Positions 33,961-47,044 of a stretch of DNA of 64,000 nt are shown piece by piece. Made by a program: the position numbers and the translations under genes. The stretch comes from Papio anubis. Lineage: Eukaryota > Chordata > Mammalia > Primates > Cercopithecidae. Below the pieces are notes generated by a model. That model was not told the DNA's origin and made no database searches. It saw only the letters and a list, made by a program, of their open reading frames with translations. The stretch covers positions 34,389,159 through 34,453,158 of the forward strand of contig NC_044988.1 of assembly GCF_008728515.1 (NCBI RefSeq), given 5' to 3'. Each line of letters begins with the position of its first letter. The stretch's first letter is position 1.

Positions 33961-35751
33961 GCCAACAAAGATAAATAATACCAAGTCAAGTTTACAGCTA
34001 TGCTGCTTTTCATATCTGGAGTGGGGATTTTTAAAATGTCTTCAAAACACAAAATGACTAAATCTTCAAAAAGAAAAAAGTTCTATTTACTAACATAATT
34101 CTCAATTGTCAGAAAATTATAATAAGGGGGACATTAGTGGTTGGTTTTGGGTTTTTTTGTTTTTTGGGGTTTTTTTTGTTTGTTTGTTTTTGTACTATTC
34201 AGTCTCTCCACCCTAAATATCAAAGCAGCAGGATTTTCTAAGAACGATTAAAAGATACCTAGCACATCCCAATAGCCAGAAAAGTGCTATGCTGAATTGA
34301 TGTTGGTCACAAGACTTTAAAAACTTGACTTAAATGGTTAAATGTATGTGTGAGCATAAAGCATCATTAACTTTATCTAAAATCACTGATTTGAGGCAAC
34401 TTTGTATGCTGTGATATGGTTTTGATTTGTGCTAAGTCAAAATAAGATTATTTATCTTTGAGTCAATTGCAGTTTATGGCATCTGGTTTTTTGTAGTGGA
34501 ACACAAAACAGCCAACATGTCTTAAAAACATTGCCGGGGAAATAAAAGCTAAGATAAGAAAAGAAAGTCATCCTGCTGCAATACTCATTTCACCTAGATT
34601 ATCACAGTATTTCTCCTGAGGATAGCACACTTTGACTCCATATCAGAAAATTCCATAAAATTAGTTTGTCATATGTAATGAGCTGTGCTTCTGGGTACAA
34701 AGATGACATCACATTGGCCACATCTTTGGCCTTTGGTCAGAAGCAGTGATAAACTGGTGTAGACCGAACTCTGCTTTCTCCATGTCGCCCTGTAAACAGT
34801 GACACACACTTTGGAGACTGACCTCCAGAGTAAAAGGCAGAGATTGTGGCCTTGAGGCAAGAGTAAGGCTAGCTCTTCTCCATGGATGAACCAATAAACA
34901 AAGCAGGCAGCCTCACAGGTGCCCCGATAGGTTCAATCGTATTGATGCTTTGTCTAATTTAGCTGTCCTTAAACTTTTAGCAAGCCAAGACACCTCAAAG
35001 CTAGTGACTTACTAGGTTCTCTGTAGGAATTAGGGGAAGGAGTGTTGGCTGGGTAAGCCCTGCAGGTAACTTAGATGCACCTCCCCTCCCTCATCGCTTC
35101 CATGCAGAAGTACAGATGGGCATGTTCCTCTCAGTTGAACAATTCAAAGCTGATCTCCTTAGCTGCAAGGATGCACAGAGGGGAGAAGTTGGCCTGGCCT
35201 GGGCAACACTAAACTCATCTCTTAGAGCTCTGACATATATACCATGAGACCTAGAGGGGGAAAGTGTGTGAGGCAGCAACAAGGCTAAGCATGCTGAACA
35301 CACTGGGACAAATTGAGTTTTCTGTGCCTTTGGGTTTTTTCCCACTTAAATCTCAGACACTGTAATAGCAGTTATATTATCTGGTCTCCTCAGGACTACT
35401 CCAGAGAGGCACTTTTAGGATAAATGGTTATTTGTCAAGTTGTTATAGATGTTCACAATAAAGATATGATCATAATTCTGATTAATTGCTTAAGGTTAGT
35501 ATGTTGATATAAATGAATTGCCATTGACAATCAGTCCCAGAGGGATGTATTCTTTATTTCCACAACTTATCTTTAATTGTATCTTAAAACTTCTACTAAC
35601 ACTTCCTATTCACTGTATCATTATTGTGCAATTATAATATGGTTATTCATAAAGCAAATTGCTTAAGGCTAACTCACATTCTCACAGTAGCATGTCTCAG
35701 TTTTTGCATATGTCTCATAAATATTTGAAGCAGGAAGAGATATGCATTCCA
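33961..35751. other. Sparse intronic sequence
   Basis: Nearly 1.8 kb without a recognisable repeat, apart from a low-complexity T/G-rich run at about 34140-34192. This is one of the longest apparently repeat-free stretches in the intron. No exon with good splice sites and homology was seen. Confidence 0.45.
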
Positions 35752-35968
35752 ATTCTGTAGTCAGGCTCCCTGGTTTGAATCTGAGATCCCCTACATACTA
35801 GCTGTGTGACCTCAGGCAAGCTGCTTTTCATCTTTGGGCTTCAGTTATCTCATCTATTAAAAGGAAATAAATAATTAGATTCCCTTACTGGGTGATCATA
35901 AATAAGAGAATACATAAAATGTTCAGACTAGTAACTGGCATTTAATAAGCACTCAGTAAAAATAAACT
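35752..35968 (+). mobile_element. MIR SINE, nearly full length
   Basis: 'actagctgtgtgacctcagg', 'gggcttcagttatctcatct', 'aactggcatttaataagcac' lie in exact MIR order. Confidence 0.9.
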
Positions 35969-36013
35969 ATTATTAGTATTTTTGGCATGCTCCTTTATTT
36001 AAATTTCTGGATT

Positions 36014-36337
36014 GATTTTTATTTATTTTATTTCATTTTATTAATTTTTTTTTTTGAGACAGAGTCTCGCTCTGTTGCCCAGGCTGGCGTGCAGTGGTGT
36101 GGTCTCGGCTCACTGCAACCTCCACCTCCCAGGTTCAAGTGATTCTCCTGCCTCAGCCTCTCGAGTAGCTGTGATTACAGGTGTATGCCACCACACCCAG
36201 CTAATTTTTGTATTTTTATTAGAGACAGGATTTCACCATATTGGCCAGGCTGGTCTCGAACTTCTGCCCTCAGGTGATCCGCCCATCTCGGCCTCCCAAA
36301 GTACTGGGATTACAGGCATGAGCCACTGCACCCAGCC
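36014..36337 (-). mobile_element. AluS
   Basis: A full-length reverse-oriented AluS with a long A/T-rich tail. It has a perfect 13-base target duplication aaatttctggatt at 36001-36013 and 36339-36351. Confidence 0.96.
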
Positions 36338-36351
36338 AAAATTTCTGGATT

Positions 36352-37592
36352 TTAAAAACTATTTGCAACATTATAATAAGATGACTTCACCCTGCCATTT
36401 TTATTTGCTCCCTCAGTGAGTGAAGTCAGGATAAACATCCTTGTCTGTTCCTCCTACCATGTACACAATAACAAGAAATAGCTGGTTGGAAAAATGAACA
36501 TCTCATAATAATACGAAATACATTTAAAAGCCTTCTATTTCCTATACCTCTTGTTGGTTTTTTACTATGGTCACTGTGAAATATGTGGATTTTTTTAAAA
36601 AGCTCTAGCAGTTAAATGATGCCGTAGAACCCCAATATGGTAAGTGTAAATAATTCTAACAGTAATTTCTTATTACTATACCTCTCAAAGAAGTTTCTTC
36701 TGTAATTTAGTAAGGTCTCTCAACATTAGTCATTTTACTCAACAACAGATATGGACCTTCTCAAAGAGAAACACAGAACAAGAGAATTAATAATCTTATT
36801 TTTTTTCTTACCTATTGGTAAGAAAATGAGCTGTGCTGCTCATTTTCAATCTTTTAGATTCAGAAATTCTCTTACTAGTTTGTAGTTTTTGCTGAGGTTT
36901 CCATATTTTTAATAAGCTGGGAATAAGGACCAGCTAACTCAAGGAATTAAGTAATTTCTTTCTAACAATATTTAACCATTTGCTGATTTAAAGTTGAGCT
37001 ACTGTTTTTTCTGGGTTGATTCCAAAGAGAATAGGTTTCCATTTTAAAGATTTTTAAGACTGACAATAAGAAAAAGGCCAATAAATACAAATCTGTGCCC
37101 TCATGGAAATGAACACTGAAAACTATATCCAGATGTTTGATGATCTGGGAAGAAAAGCCTCTTACCTTATAGTGAGATACATTCTCCTTCAGTTGATGAA
37201 TCTCTAGAAATGACCATCTCCCTAGCCCAGCGTTCTATCTAGTGTTGCTATTTTTATTAACACCAAATTTCATACACATTCCTTTCCTAAGGAACTATAA
37301 ACACGTTGACTACAAGTAACTTTTAGGAAGTGAAAGTTTCAAAGGCCAAATGATCTAGATTTTTTGATGTTGTGACTAAGATTTCTTTAATTCCTGGGGA
37401 GCAAAAGCAGGAAGCCTACATGACTTCCTGATGAACTGAGGGTGAGCAGGGAAGGCAGAGGAGGCAAGACATATTTACCAGTTTCTAACATAGCCATTGA
37501 GGAAAGAACAAGATGAATGGCTCAGGTGCAGGGAAATGAAGAACGAGGGAGAAAACATAAACTGAATGGAACTTCCCACGACGATTTTTTAT
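36352..37592. other. No recognisable feature
   Basis: About 1.2 kb of AT-rich intronic sequence. An inverted pair, cttacctattggtaag, at 36809-36824 is a short perfect hairpin and probably chance. Confidence 0.45.
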
Positions 37593-37604
37593 GAGAAGTT
37601 TTTT

Positions 37605-37897
37605 GTTTGTTTGTTTTTGAGAAGGAGTCTCGTTGTCTTTCCCAGCTGCAGTGTAGTGGCGCAATCTTGGCTCACTGCAACCTCCACCTCCCGGGTTCAA
37701 GAAATTCTCCTGCGTCAGCCTCCTGAGTAGCTGGGATTACAGGCGACCGCCACCATGCCCAGCTAATTTTTGTATTTTCAGTAAAGACAGAGTTTCACCA
37801 TGTTGGTCAGGCTGTTCTCGACCTCCTGACCTCCAGTGATCCACACGCCTCAGCCTCCCAAAGTGCTGGGATTACAGGAATGAGCCACCACGTGACA
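37605..37897 (-). mobile_element. AluS
   Basis: Reverse-oriented Alu with a (TTTG)n-type tail. The perfect duplication gagaagtttttt lies at 37593-37604 and 37898-37909. Confidence 0.95.
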
Positions 37898-37909
37898 GAG
37901 AAGTTTTTT

Positions 37910-39062
37910 AAAAAAATGTAACTTTTCATTTAGGAAAAAGTTCAAATATTGGATGCTATAACAAAATTCACCATAGTTCCCTCTATCAGTGATTTAAACA
38001 TGTCTGTTTTTTAATTAACTCTCTTCTTGCTGCCGGAGATAGACTACAGTGAACTATTTCTAAACAACCAGCCAAGGGGAAGCTGACTGCAACGGAGCCT
38101 CAGGGAAGGCAATGAGGGTGAGGGAAGTGGGCAGAGGGGCCCCCACTCTGCAAGGCTTTGCAGCAAGGCTACCCAAGCTATCTTGAAAGAGTCTGACTTT
38201 TTTGTTTTACATTTTATTAGAAGGCATTATGACAATCAAACATTACACTCAAAATATTACACTTAGATTTTCCTAGTGGTAAAAAGACTTTGCAAAAAAA
38301 AAAAAAAAACTTAAAGATTTTCTTCAAACAGATTATCTTCAAATAGGTGTAATATATAATTGGGGTTTTACAATTTTCAAGAGAAGTATTTGAGAACTAA
38401 TGGTAGTTAAGTTCATGCACAAATACATTAAGCTGACAAACTTTTATTAGGATTTGAGTAAAGTTACTGATACATGCTGTAGATATATGAAACTAAAAAA
38501 CTGAATGTTCTTTATAGAATCATTAGTCTGAGGCATGATATTAATTTATTTACAATAATTGGCAAGCAAGCAACTCAGTAAATTACTGGTACTTCAATTC
38601 TGGATTTCAATTCAGAAGTCACTGAAATCCTGGACAGTAGTTCTGACCATTTGTGTAAATAACTGCAGAATTATGGAGCATGGCTCATTAAGAAATAAGA
38701 GTAACATTCATTATGAAACAAGAAAGTATTGACTCATGTAGTAGAAAATAATAAAAGAGCAGGTGAAAGCAGCATTAAACTTAAGAACATCTCTAAATAG
38801 TGCAAATTCCTTTGTATAATGATCTCTATTCACTACTTGATCTTGCATTTTCTTTTATCCTCTGAGCTATACGATAGCATAATAACTTGGAAGCCTGTCT
38901 CTTGAAATAGGCAAAAAGAACCAAATCAAGATGTAGTTTCTTAATCCTAATTTGCACAGTTTTCATTTTTCCAAGGCATTTTCATGAAAACATTGACAAA
39001 AACGGTGGATTTTTTTTTATTTGATTGGATAACATTAAGAAATGCACTAGGGTTCATCCTCT
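37910..39062. other. No recognisable feature
   Basis: AT-rich intronic sequence with an A16 run at about 38296-38311. No homologous partner in the neighbouring duplication was found. Confidence 0.45.
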
Positions 39063-39070
39063 AACCTAAC

Positions 39071-39368
39071 ACTTTTTTTTTTTTTTCTAAGACAGAGTCT
39101 CACTCTGTTGCCCAGACTGGCATGAGGTGGCACAATCTCGGTTCACTGCAACCTTCACCTCCCAGGTTCAACAGATTCTCCTGCCTTAGCCTCCCAAGTA
39201 GCTGGGATTACAGGCGCACACCACCATGCCTGGCTAATTTTTGTGTTTTAGTAGAGATGGTGTTTCACTATGTAGGACAGACTGGTCTCGAATTCCTGAC
39301 CTCAGGTGATCAGCCCACCTCAGCCTCCCAAAGTGCTGGGATTACAGGCATGAATCATGACACCCGGC
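39071..39368 (-). mobile_element. AluS
   Basis: Reverse-oriented full-length Alu with short flanking aacctaa on both sides. CpG decay is moderate. Confidence 0.94.
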
Positions 39369-39458
39369 AAACCTAATTCTTCTAATTATACTTTACAATT
39401 CTGAAAGAATCTCTCAAGTGGATTTTGGACACTAACAAGAACACAACAAAATGATTTA

Positions 39459-39758
39459 TTGTTTATTTTTTTATTTTTTGAGACAGGGTGTCACACTGTA
39501 GCCCAGGCTGGAGTACAGTGGTGTGATCTCGGCTCACTGCAACTTCCACCTCCCAGGTTCAAGTGATTCTCCTGCCTCAGCCTCCCAAGTAGCACACTAC
39601 AGGTATGCACCACCACACACGGCTAATTTTAGTATTTTTAGTAGAGACAGGGTTTCACGGTGTTGGCCAGGCTGGTCTCGAACTCCTAACCTCAGGTGAT
39701 CTGCCCACCTTAGCTTCGCAAAGTGCTGGGATTAAAGGCGTGAGCCACCGCGCCAGGT
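39459..39758 (-). mobile_element. AluS
   Basis: Reverse-oriented full-length Alu. Its target duplication cacaacaaaatgattta (39442-39458) and cacaacaaaataattta (39759-39775) differs at one base. It sits just left of duplication copy A. Confidence 0.95.
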
Positions 39759-40439
39759 CACAACAAAATAATTTAAATGAAACATTTTCACATATGAAAA
39801 GTTAGTTTTAGAACTGCATTTAATGACTCTTTATATCCAGAAGGCATTTAAAAATAATAAATAAAGACATTTTAAGAAGGGCAAACGCCTAGCAGAAAAT
39901 AGTTTTGTCTTCTAGCTAGCCTGTGCTGGAAGACTGGGTAGAAATTACGCATTTTATCATTATCATCTGAATGTAACAGAAAGAAGCCAGCTATGGATAA
40001 ATCTACAACTCCAACAAAGACTAGAACAATTTAGCTCATCAAAATTAGGCACTTTATTTTCAGTGAGTTGAAGAATCACAACATGATTCTCATCTTAAAA
40101 TTATACATTTCAATGTGATTCATACTTCACAGTAACAATAAAGGTAAACATAAGACTATTCTTCTACCAAAGCAGAATTTTTGAAAATCACAGTTTTAAT
40201 CAAAAGTTTAAATTAACTTCCAAACTTATGTTCTCTCATGAGTAAATTTTGATGCTGGAAGCAAATATTTTAGTGGTAAGTATGAATGTGAAGGCTACAA
40301 AACAAAATTGTAGGCTTCCTACTAGTGGCAACAGATTGTAGGCTACTAGTGCCTACTAGTGGCAACCCATTAGGAAATGAGCTCATGGACTTTATTCCAG
40401 GTAAGATCAAAGAAGTGAGTGTGCTTACTACCCTCATCT

Positions 40440-40698
40440 TGCACATGGCTTTCCCCTCACTTTATTCACGTTTCTATTCAAATACTTCTTTCCAAAGGCA
40501 GCGCCTCTTTCCGACCTCTACATCCAGCTAGGCTATAGTGTTCATCATAGCACTTAGCTCGATTTACACTTTGTATTTCTTTTTAAATACCGGGTCTGTC
40601 ATTTCTACCAAATGTCTAGGCTGTATATGAGCAGTGACTGAGTTCAATTCTGTATCCCAATCACCTTAGATAGGGGTTCATCAAATATTTGTTGAAAG
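40440..40698 (+). mobile_element. L2 LINE 3' end
   Basis: 'gttcatcatagcacttagct', 'gggttcatcaaatatttgtt' and the closing 'gaaagaagg' match the L2 terminus. The following purine-rich repeat grew out of the L2 tail. Confidence 0.75.
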
Positions 40699-40852
40699 AA
40701 GGAAGAAAAGAGGGCAGGAAGGAAGGAAGGAGGGAGGGAGGGAAGGAAAGAAAGAAGGAATGGAGGGTTGGGGGAAGAAATGGAGAAAAGGAGGAAGAAA
40801 AGGGAGGGAAGACGGGAGGGAAGGAAGACGGAAGGAAGCAAGGAAGCAAGCA
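40697..40852 (+). repeat. Purine-rich (GGAA)n/(GGGA)n tract
   Basis: Some 150 bases are almost entirely A and G on the plus strand, with GGAA and GGGA units and a few C or T interruptions. Polypurine tracts of this kind can form triplex structures; that is inference only. Confidence 0.95.
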
Positions 40853-40860
40853 ATGGTCAG

Positions 40861-41980
40861 TGGCTTGAAGGTATCTGCCTAAACTAATGCACTGTGGCTA
40901 AGGAAAAATGAAAAAGCAAGAACACTGCAAACAGTTGTCCCAGCTGCCCTTAGGTCACTGAATTTACAGAGCATAAAGATACAGGGAGCACTGGCTGCCC
41001 TTGGTGTCAGCTATGCTCAGCACACTCGAATTTGTGGGCTTGTTCCTCTTCTCTATGTCTAGCTTTGAAGCAGCCCTGAGAACGTTGGTCACTTTCTTCT
41101 CCTCCTTATTTCCTTTATTTCAAAACTAGAATGGGAGGTATAGAACTTGAAGAAGGACATAGCTGAGATCTAAATATGAACTTTGTAGCTAGTCCAAAAT
41201 CCAAATGGATGGGTAGAGCTAAGCCTGAACCACACTGAGGAATTAGAGCAGTAGATGAGGATACATCAGTGGATGGACAGCAAAACAGGAGCAGACAATG
41301 AATAAGGTCCTTCCAAGCTTCTTTGTGACTCTGGGAAAAGCTGGATAGGTCAGCAGCTGCACCCTTACCACTCACCAACCACAAAAGGAGAAACATCAGG
41401 TGTGGGTTACCCTCCAGCAGGTCTATGCTGCTCAGATTTAGGAAGGTGAGAAACCTGCTGCCCATAGGACTATAGCATGCCAGGGACCCTCCAGAAGCAA
41501 TACGCTTTTAATCACAGATGAAAAGTATTTGATAGTTACTGAACTACGTAAAAACAATGACCAGCGATCCAAGGAGAGAAGTTAATTCTGTTAAGCCAAC
41601 CAAGTAACACAAGGTTTTGCCTGGAGGAAGGAAAACAGAGAAGCAAGCTGTGATCTTCCCTTTTTGTAGCAAGTGCTTTGAATCTCCTTGGAGAAGGAAG
41701 TCCACAGAAAACAATTTGATTTCTAAGTGAGTAATAATTAGATGCTCTAAGTTTTCAATGTGATCAAGCCACAAACATCCTGGCATTTCTTCTCCACTGC
41801 ACCCCAACCCACAATAGCATATGGTATATAAAGCCTTTGGGATCCTCTCACTGGAGACGTCCATATCTGAGCTACCTCATTTTACATCATAAAGCTTTGA
41901 GGAAATTATATCACGTTTAAAGACTTTTTAAAAGAAACTGCCACATGATGTTATAACATTGGGTAGCATTTTACCACCAA
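40861..41980. other. No recognisable feature
   Basis: Intronic sequence within copy A that has no counterpart in copy B. Open frames at 41115-41465 and 41544-41864 (minus) show no known domain. Confidence 0.4.
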
Positions 41981-41984
41981 GTAG

Positions 41985-42504
41985 TGATGGGGTCAGAACA
42001 AGTCATCCCAAAATATGCCATTTTGAGGTATTATTTTGAGCTAAAAGAAACTGAGAACCAGTCAATGCAAAAAAAGCATTTTGCCTCCCCATTTGCTTAA
42101 AGTATAATTTCCCATTCGTAAAGGACATTTTTATAAGTAAATGTATCTATCTTTGCCAGAAAGAGAGTTACTCATAGATAACTTTTTCTCACCGGAGAGA
42201 CTTTTATCTGCATAGCAAGGTAACCTTTATTCACCACACATTTCCTCCTCCTGCCTTCCCACAATTCGTCTCTACCACTCCCCAGTACCCCCAAATCCTT
42301 ATTCCTATTCTTTACTCTAGCTTAAGATAGTATCTGTCTCAATCATGTGGCTGCTTCCTGCAGTCTCATATTTTGGTGGGACTCCTGTGCATATGTGAGT
42401 AATTAAACGTTTTTTCTCCTTTTAATCTGTCTAATGTCAATTTAATTCGTAGACCAGCCAAAAAATCTAGAAGGGTACACAGTAGCAATTTTCCCTCTCC
42501 TACA
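41985..42504 (+). mobile_element. Solo LTR, probable ERV1 class
   Basis: A 520-base element beginning TG (tgatggggtcagaac) and ending CA (cctctcctaca). It is flanked by an exact 4-base duplication gtag at 41981-41984 and 42505-42508. A polyadenylation-type ATTAAA lies at 42402-42407. The TG...CA ends and 4-base duplication suit a class I (gamma-type) endogenous retrovirus LTR. No coding sequence is present. The family was not named. Confidence 0.8.
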
Positions 42505-42880
42505 GTAGTTTTTCTCCTAAAAAATAAAGAAAACAAAATTCTTGCCATCATTATTTCACCTTACATAACTTCTGTTATAAAAGGTTACTTATTCTTCCCA
42601 TTAATATGGCTCAACAGGCAGATTTTTTCCCTTTTAGAGTTGTGCATTTTTAGGGTGTCCAGTCCTTGCAACTGACAGTTCTTGAATATGAAAACTCTAA
42701 TTGCTATATTTATTAAAGGTACATAGCAACAAACTATTACTTAGAAATGAATTAATTTTCAGAGGTTTTAAAATATCTAATCTAATAGAATTTCCCTTAC
42801 TTGTAAGTATACTAATGTCTTTAAATACGCAAATGTTTAAATACTGAAAATATAAGCAAAATATGGAATTAAAATACGCA

Positions 42881-43190
42881 GGCCAGGCACGGTGGCTCAT
42901 GCCTGTAATCCCAGCAATTTGGGAGGCCGAGGTGGGTGGATTCACTGGAGGTCAGGAGTTTGAGACCAGCCTAGCCAACATGGCTAAACGGCGTCTCTAC
43001 TAAAAACACCAAAAATTAGCCAGGCCTGGTGGTGCACACCTGTCATCCCAGCTCCTCAGGAGGCTGAGGCAGGAGAATCACTTGAACCCGAATTAGAGGT
43101 TGCAGTGAGCCAAGATCGCACCACTGCACTCCAGTCTGGGCAACAGAGTTAAGACTCTGTCTCAAAAAAAAAATGAAATAAATAAATAAA
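42881..43190 (+). mobile_element. AluS
   Basis: Full-length Alu with an A-rich tail containing (AAAT)n. It is found in copy A but not at the matching place in copy B. Confidence 0.94.
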
Positions 43191-44895
43191 GTGTTACTCT
43201 AATCAGCTCTTAAGGTGGTGGTAGTAATTTTTATTGTAATATGTGCAAAAAAAAAATTCACCAAAATTTGCGGGTAGATTAGCAGTTACTAATGCTAAAG
43301 TGCAGGGTCTACAGCTGAAATTCTCCTTGTGTTTTTTACTTGCTTATGTACATTAAAAAGAAAACATACAATCACAGATAGATTTTCCAAGAGAGGAAAA
43401 TTACGCATAATCCCCACTCAATATAACTTCTAATACTCTGAGGTCTTCATATTCAAAATTCCCTCAAAACAAATGTGGCTTCATATTTTGGGGTGCATAA
43501 CTGAAAATAATTATTTTACATTATAATTTGACATTTAAGTCACATTTAAGTTGACATTTAAGTTAAAAATCAGACCAAGTGTAAAATAAATTCCAATTCC
43601 AAATGACATCTTATTACCATAATGAAATAAATCCCTAACCTGATGGTCCCTGTATTTCTAATTTGTCTTTGGTAAATATACTTGAACTGAACCTAAACAG
43701 AACTTTAACATCATAAACCTACCAAACAGATTCAAAGATAACACAAAATTTGTGTTTACTGAACATCATCCAAATATTTCTTCTTCTAAGAAAAGCACTG
43801 TGTAAAATAATTTGAACCACCAGAACATACAAATATTATTAAAGTACTCAACCTTGTCTTTTCACCTTTGTATCCTCATTGAATAGTACAGAGGCTAGCA
43901 TATTGTTATTGTTTAATAAGCATTGAGTAAGTAAACCAGTATTATTCTCTTTGGGGTTCTATCCTTAACATAAACAAATGTGAAGACGCAAATTAGAAAA
44001 CCAACATATTCAACTACACTGCTATTCAGCCATATGATGTAATTCTAATACATTTTTTCAAGAAACATTCTGAGGCATTGCTTTGCAAATTCATGCCTAA
44101 GTGTAAGGATAAGTGTAGGAGAAGTGGGATGTTGGGAAACTTTACCCTCAAAAACCCCAGAAACCAAGTTAGATAAGATCTTAAGAGAGCTGGCTTAAAA
44201 ATAAAAACATAATATTTTTACTTTAAAATTTTATTTTTTAAGGAAAAATAACTGCTATTGCTGGCCTTTCTTATTACTATTATTTTGCAGGGACAGGTGG
44301 CTGATAGGGGAATTTAAGGCTGTCGTTTTCAAGTATAAAAGCTTAGTATTCCATTACCCAGTCTACACAAGACACATGACTATAAGCTCAAGTCTTAGAA
44401 ACTATTGGAAGTCTATCAAAGACATAAAGAAATAAGAAGGGCAACAAATTTAAATATAGGACGGGCTAGAAAAAATATGTAGATTAGATTATGCTTTTCT
44501 AGAAAACTGCATTAATTTGTCCATATTAAAGCTCTGTCTAACACTATTGTGTGTTACATGGCATTTAGAATGAGGTAAATATACAATAAAACAAACAAGA
44601 AAGCTTAATAAAGCAATAAAGAGAATTTGTAATCAAGACGGTTAGCCTCTAGCAAATTTCTATGGCCTTTAACCCAGAGAAAGATTAGAAATGACTCCAA
44701 TATACCAAATAAGCTTCACAGATGAACAGAAAGACTGTATCAAAAAAACATTTTTTAAGCAGAGCCTTTCATCTAAAAGCAATATATACTACTTATAAAT
44801 AAAATAAACCAGTATTTTTTACTTTGGTTTGATGTAAATTTGTTAATTGTTATATGAGGAAAATGGGTATTCACAAGCCAATATTACCTTAATTT

Positions 44896-46115
44896 ATGTT
44901 CCAGGTGAAGATAAGAGTTGGAGTTCTATAATTTCTTTAAGGTTCCAATATCTATATCTGAAAGGTGACATCATTTTTTTTTAATTTTATTTTTTCCTTC
45001 CCAATGGCAGTGTCAAGGGGACATCAATTCTATTGTGGAAGCAGCTTCTCTATTATAAAATTCATGTAACACGCTGGAACGTTCTTTTCTCTTTGGTCAA
45101 CAGACACTTGTCTCATGTTGAGTGTGGATTTTTTTTAATTACCACAGTTACAGCAAAGTCTTACCCAAAAATTTAATTTGTAATTAGGGAAGGTATCTAA
45201 AGCAGTTTGGGAGCATCAAATTCAATCTAAAATTGCTAGAAAACTTGTTACCGTTTAATAAACCATTACTTTAAATGTACATTTTTAGTGTTCCTGAATA
45301 ATGCAGGTTTCTGTTAAATTTTAGAAAATTGTTTATAACAAAAACACGAACATACTATTATTTTGTTTGATTAGTGTCAACAGAAGGTAGAGACAGTATT
45401 CCCTCAAAAGAGTTTAACAGAGAAGAATGTAATGAAAGAACTCTGCACTCTCTGTGGACAGGGTTTAAGGTAACCTCAAGGGATGAAAAGGCACCCAGGG
45501 GCTGACAATAGCAGGAGACCATGAACTCTTTTAGGCTCAAAGGGGGAGGGGAAAGAAACAGTATTAACCAGATCCAGCAATAGGTGGAGCTATTGAAGTG
45601 GTACTGTCTAAAAGGATCTGTGACTTAGGAACCCACTGCCATAGCCAGACCACATACCTAAACTCACTGTCTCTCTACCCTCTAGACTCCTGCTGGGAAC
45701 CACTCTGGCTGATCCCCATCGAAGCCAGAGGGCAAGGGAGCCTGGGAAATGCAGTGTGGAGGGTCAGCCTCAGAGCACAGGGCAGTGACGGACAAGGAAG
45801 AGCAGGATATGGAGGAGCCAGGTTGGGATGTTGCAGTAGGGCATCAAACAGAGAATGCTCAGGTCTCCACCTGATTTATGTCAAATAGTGATCTGAATCA
45901 GCATGACAGACTATTTTTAGAGTTCTTGTTTAAGTCAGTTTCAAAATTTTTATAAAGTGTAAAAGTAGGAGAGCAAAATTAAGTACTTAATGTTTTTTAA
46001 ATTTAGGAAGAAATGATGGTTAGCACAAATCAGAATTAGCTGTAAAGTAAATACTAAGTATTGAAATAGAAGGCAAATGTCTTGACAAGAAAAAATTGAA
46101 AACAGAAATGAGCAA
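44896..46115. other. Gap between copies A and B; part is repeat-like
   Basis: 45360-45890 has higher GC and phrases such as 'agccagagggcaagggagcc' that I associate with an interspersed repeat but could not name. The rest is AT-rich with no recognisable feature. No coding signal. Confidence 0.3.
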
Positions 46116-46382
46116 GGGACATTAAAAATATTAAATAAAGAAATTTACAGAACAGACCAAACCCTAGCAGAAAAAATAGTATTCTCCCCTTGATAATAGG
46201 TGGTGGAAGGCTGGGTAGAAATAAGGTTTATTTTGCTGCGTTTAATCATTATTGGTGTCAATGTAACAGATGGAAGGTGCCATTACATAATTTTAAACAG
46301 ACAGCAGATTGGAACAATTTATTTCACCAATACTAGGTGCTTTGTTATAGAGCAGTGAGTTGAGGAGTCGCTAAATGATTCT

Positions 46383-46676
46383 TTTTGAGATGGAGTTTCA
46401 CCTTGCGTCTAAGCTGGAGGGTGGCAAGGATCGATCTCAGGTCACTGCAACCTCTGCCTCCTGGATTCAAGCGATGATTCTCCTATCTCAGCCTCCCGAG
46501 TGGCTAGAATTACTGCAGGCGCACGCCACCATGCCTGGCTAATTTTCTGTATTTTTAGTAGAAACAGGGTTTCACCAAGTTAGCCAGGCTGGTCTCCAAC
46601 TCCTGACCTCGGGTGATCCGCCCACCTCGGCCTCCCAACATGCTGGGATCACAGGCATGAGCCACCGCGCCCGGCC
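46383..46676 (-). mobile_element. AluS in copy B
   Basis: Reverse-oriented Alu with a perfect duplication atgattct at 46375-46382 and 46677-46684. The pre-insertion site is readable in copy A as 'aacatgattctcatctta' at 40080. Confidence 0.96.
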
Positions 46677-47044
46677 ATGATTCTCATTCTTAATGCTGTA
46701 AATTTTGAAATGATTCATACTTCACAGTTAGGATAAAGGCAACGATAAGATTGTTCTACTAAAGCACAAGAAAACAATATCACAGTATTAACCAGAAGTT
46801 TAAAATTTAATCCCATTCTATGTTCTCTATTAAGTAAACTTCTATCCTGGAAGCAAATATTTTAGTCATGAGTATGAAGGGGAGGACTACAAAACAAAAT
46901 GGGGTCCTTATTAATGGTTACAGATAAATCAATCCATGAGAAAATGGGCTCATGCACTTTTCTTCACATAAGATGAGAGAAGGAAATACTATTTCTATGG
47001 GCTCTGCCTGTTCATAGGTTCTGTCTCACCCTACAAGACTAATA

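Larger units (their letters stand above)
39843..44895 (+). repeat. Copy A of an old direct duplication
   Basis: Two segments of A (39843-40410 and about 43290-44525) match B at 46116-46985 and 49655-50880, in the same order and orientation. A third match is with C (44035-44895 to 52640-53745). By eye identity is about 75-80%. Shared blocks include 'gaagcaaatattttag' at 40258 and 'ttcttctaagaaaagcact' at 43781. A also holds a solo LTR and an Alu that the other copies lack. Confidence 0.85.

Noticed and set aside
36809..36824. Short perfect palindrome as a regulatory site
   Set aside because: Such short AT-rich palindromes are expected by chance in a window of this size.
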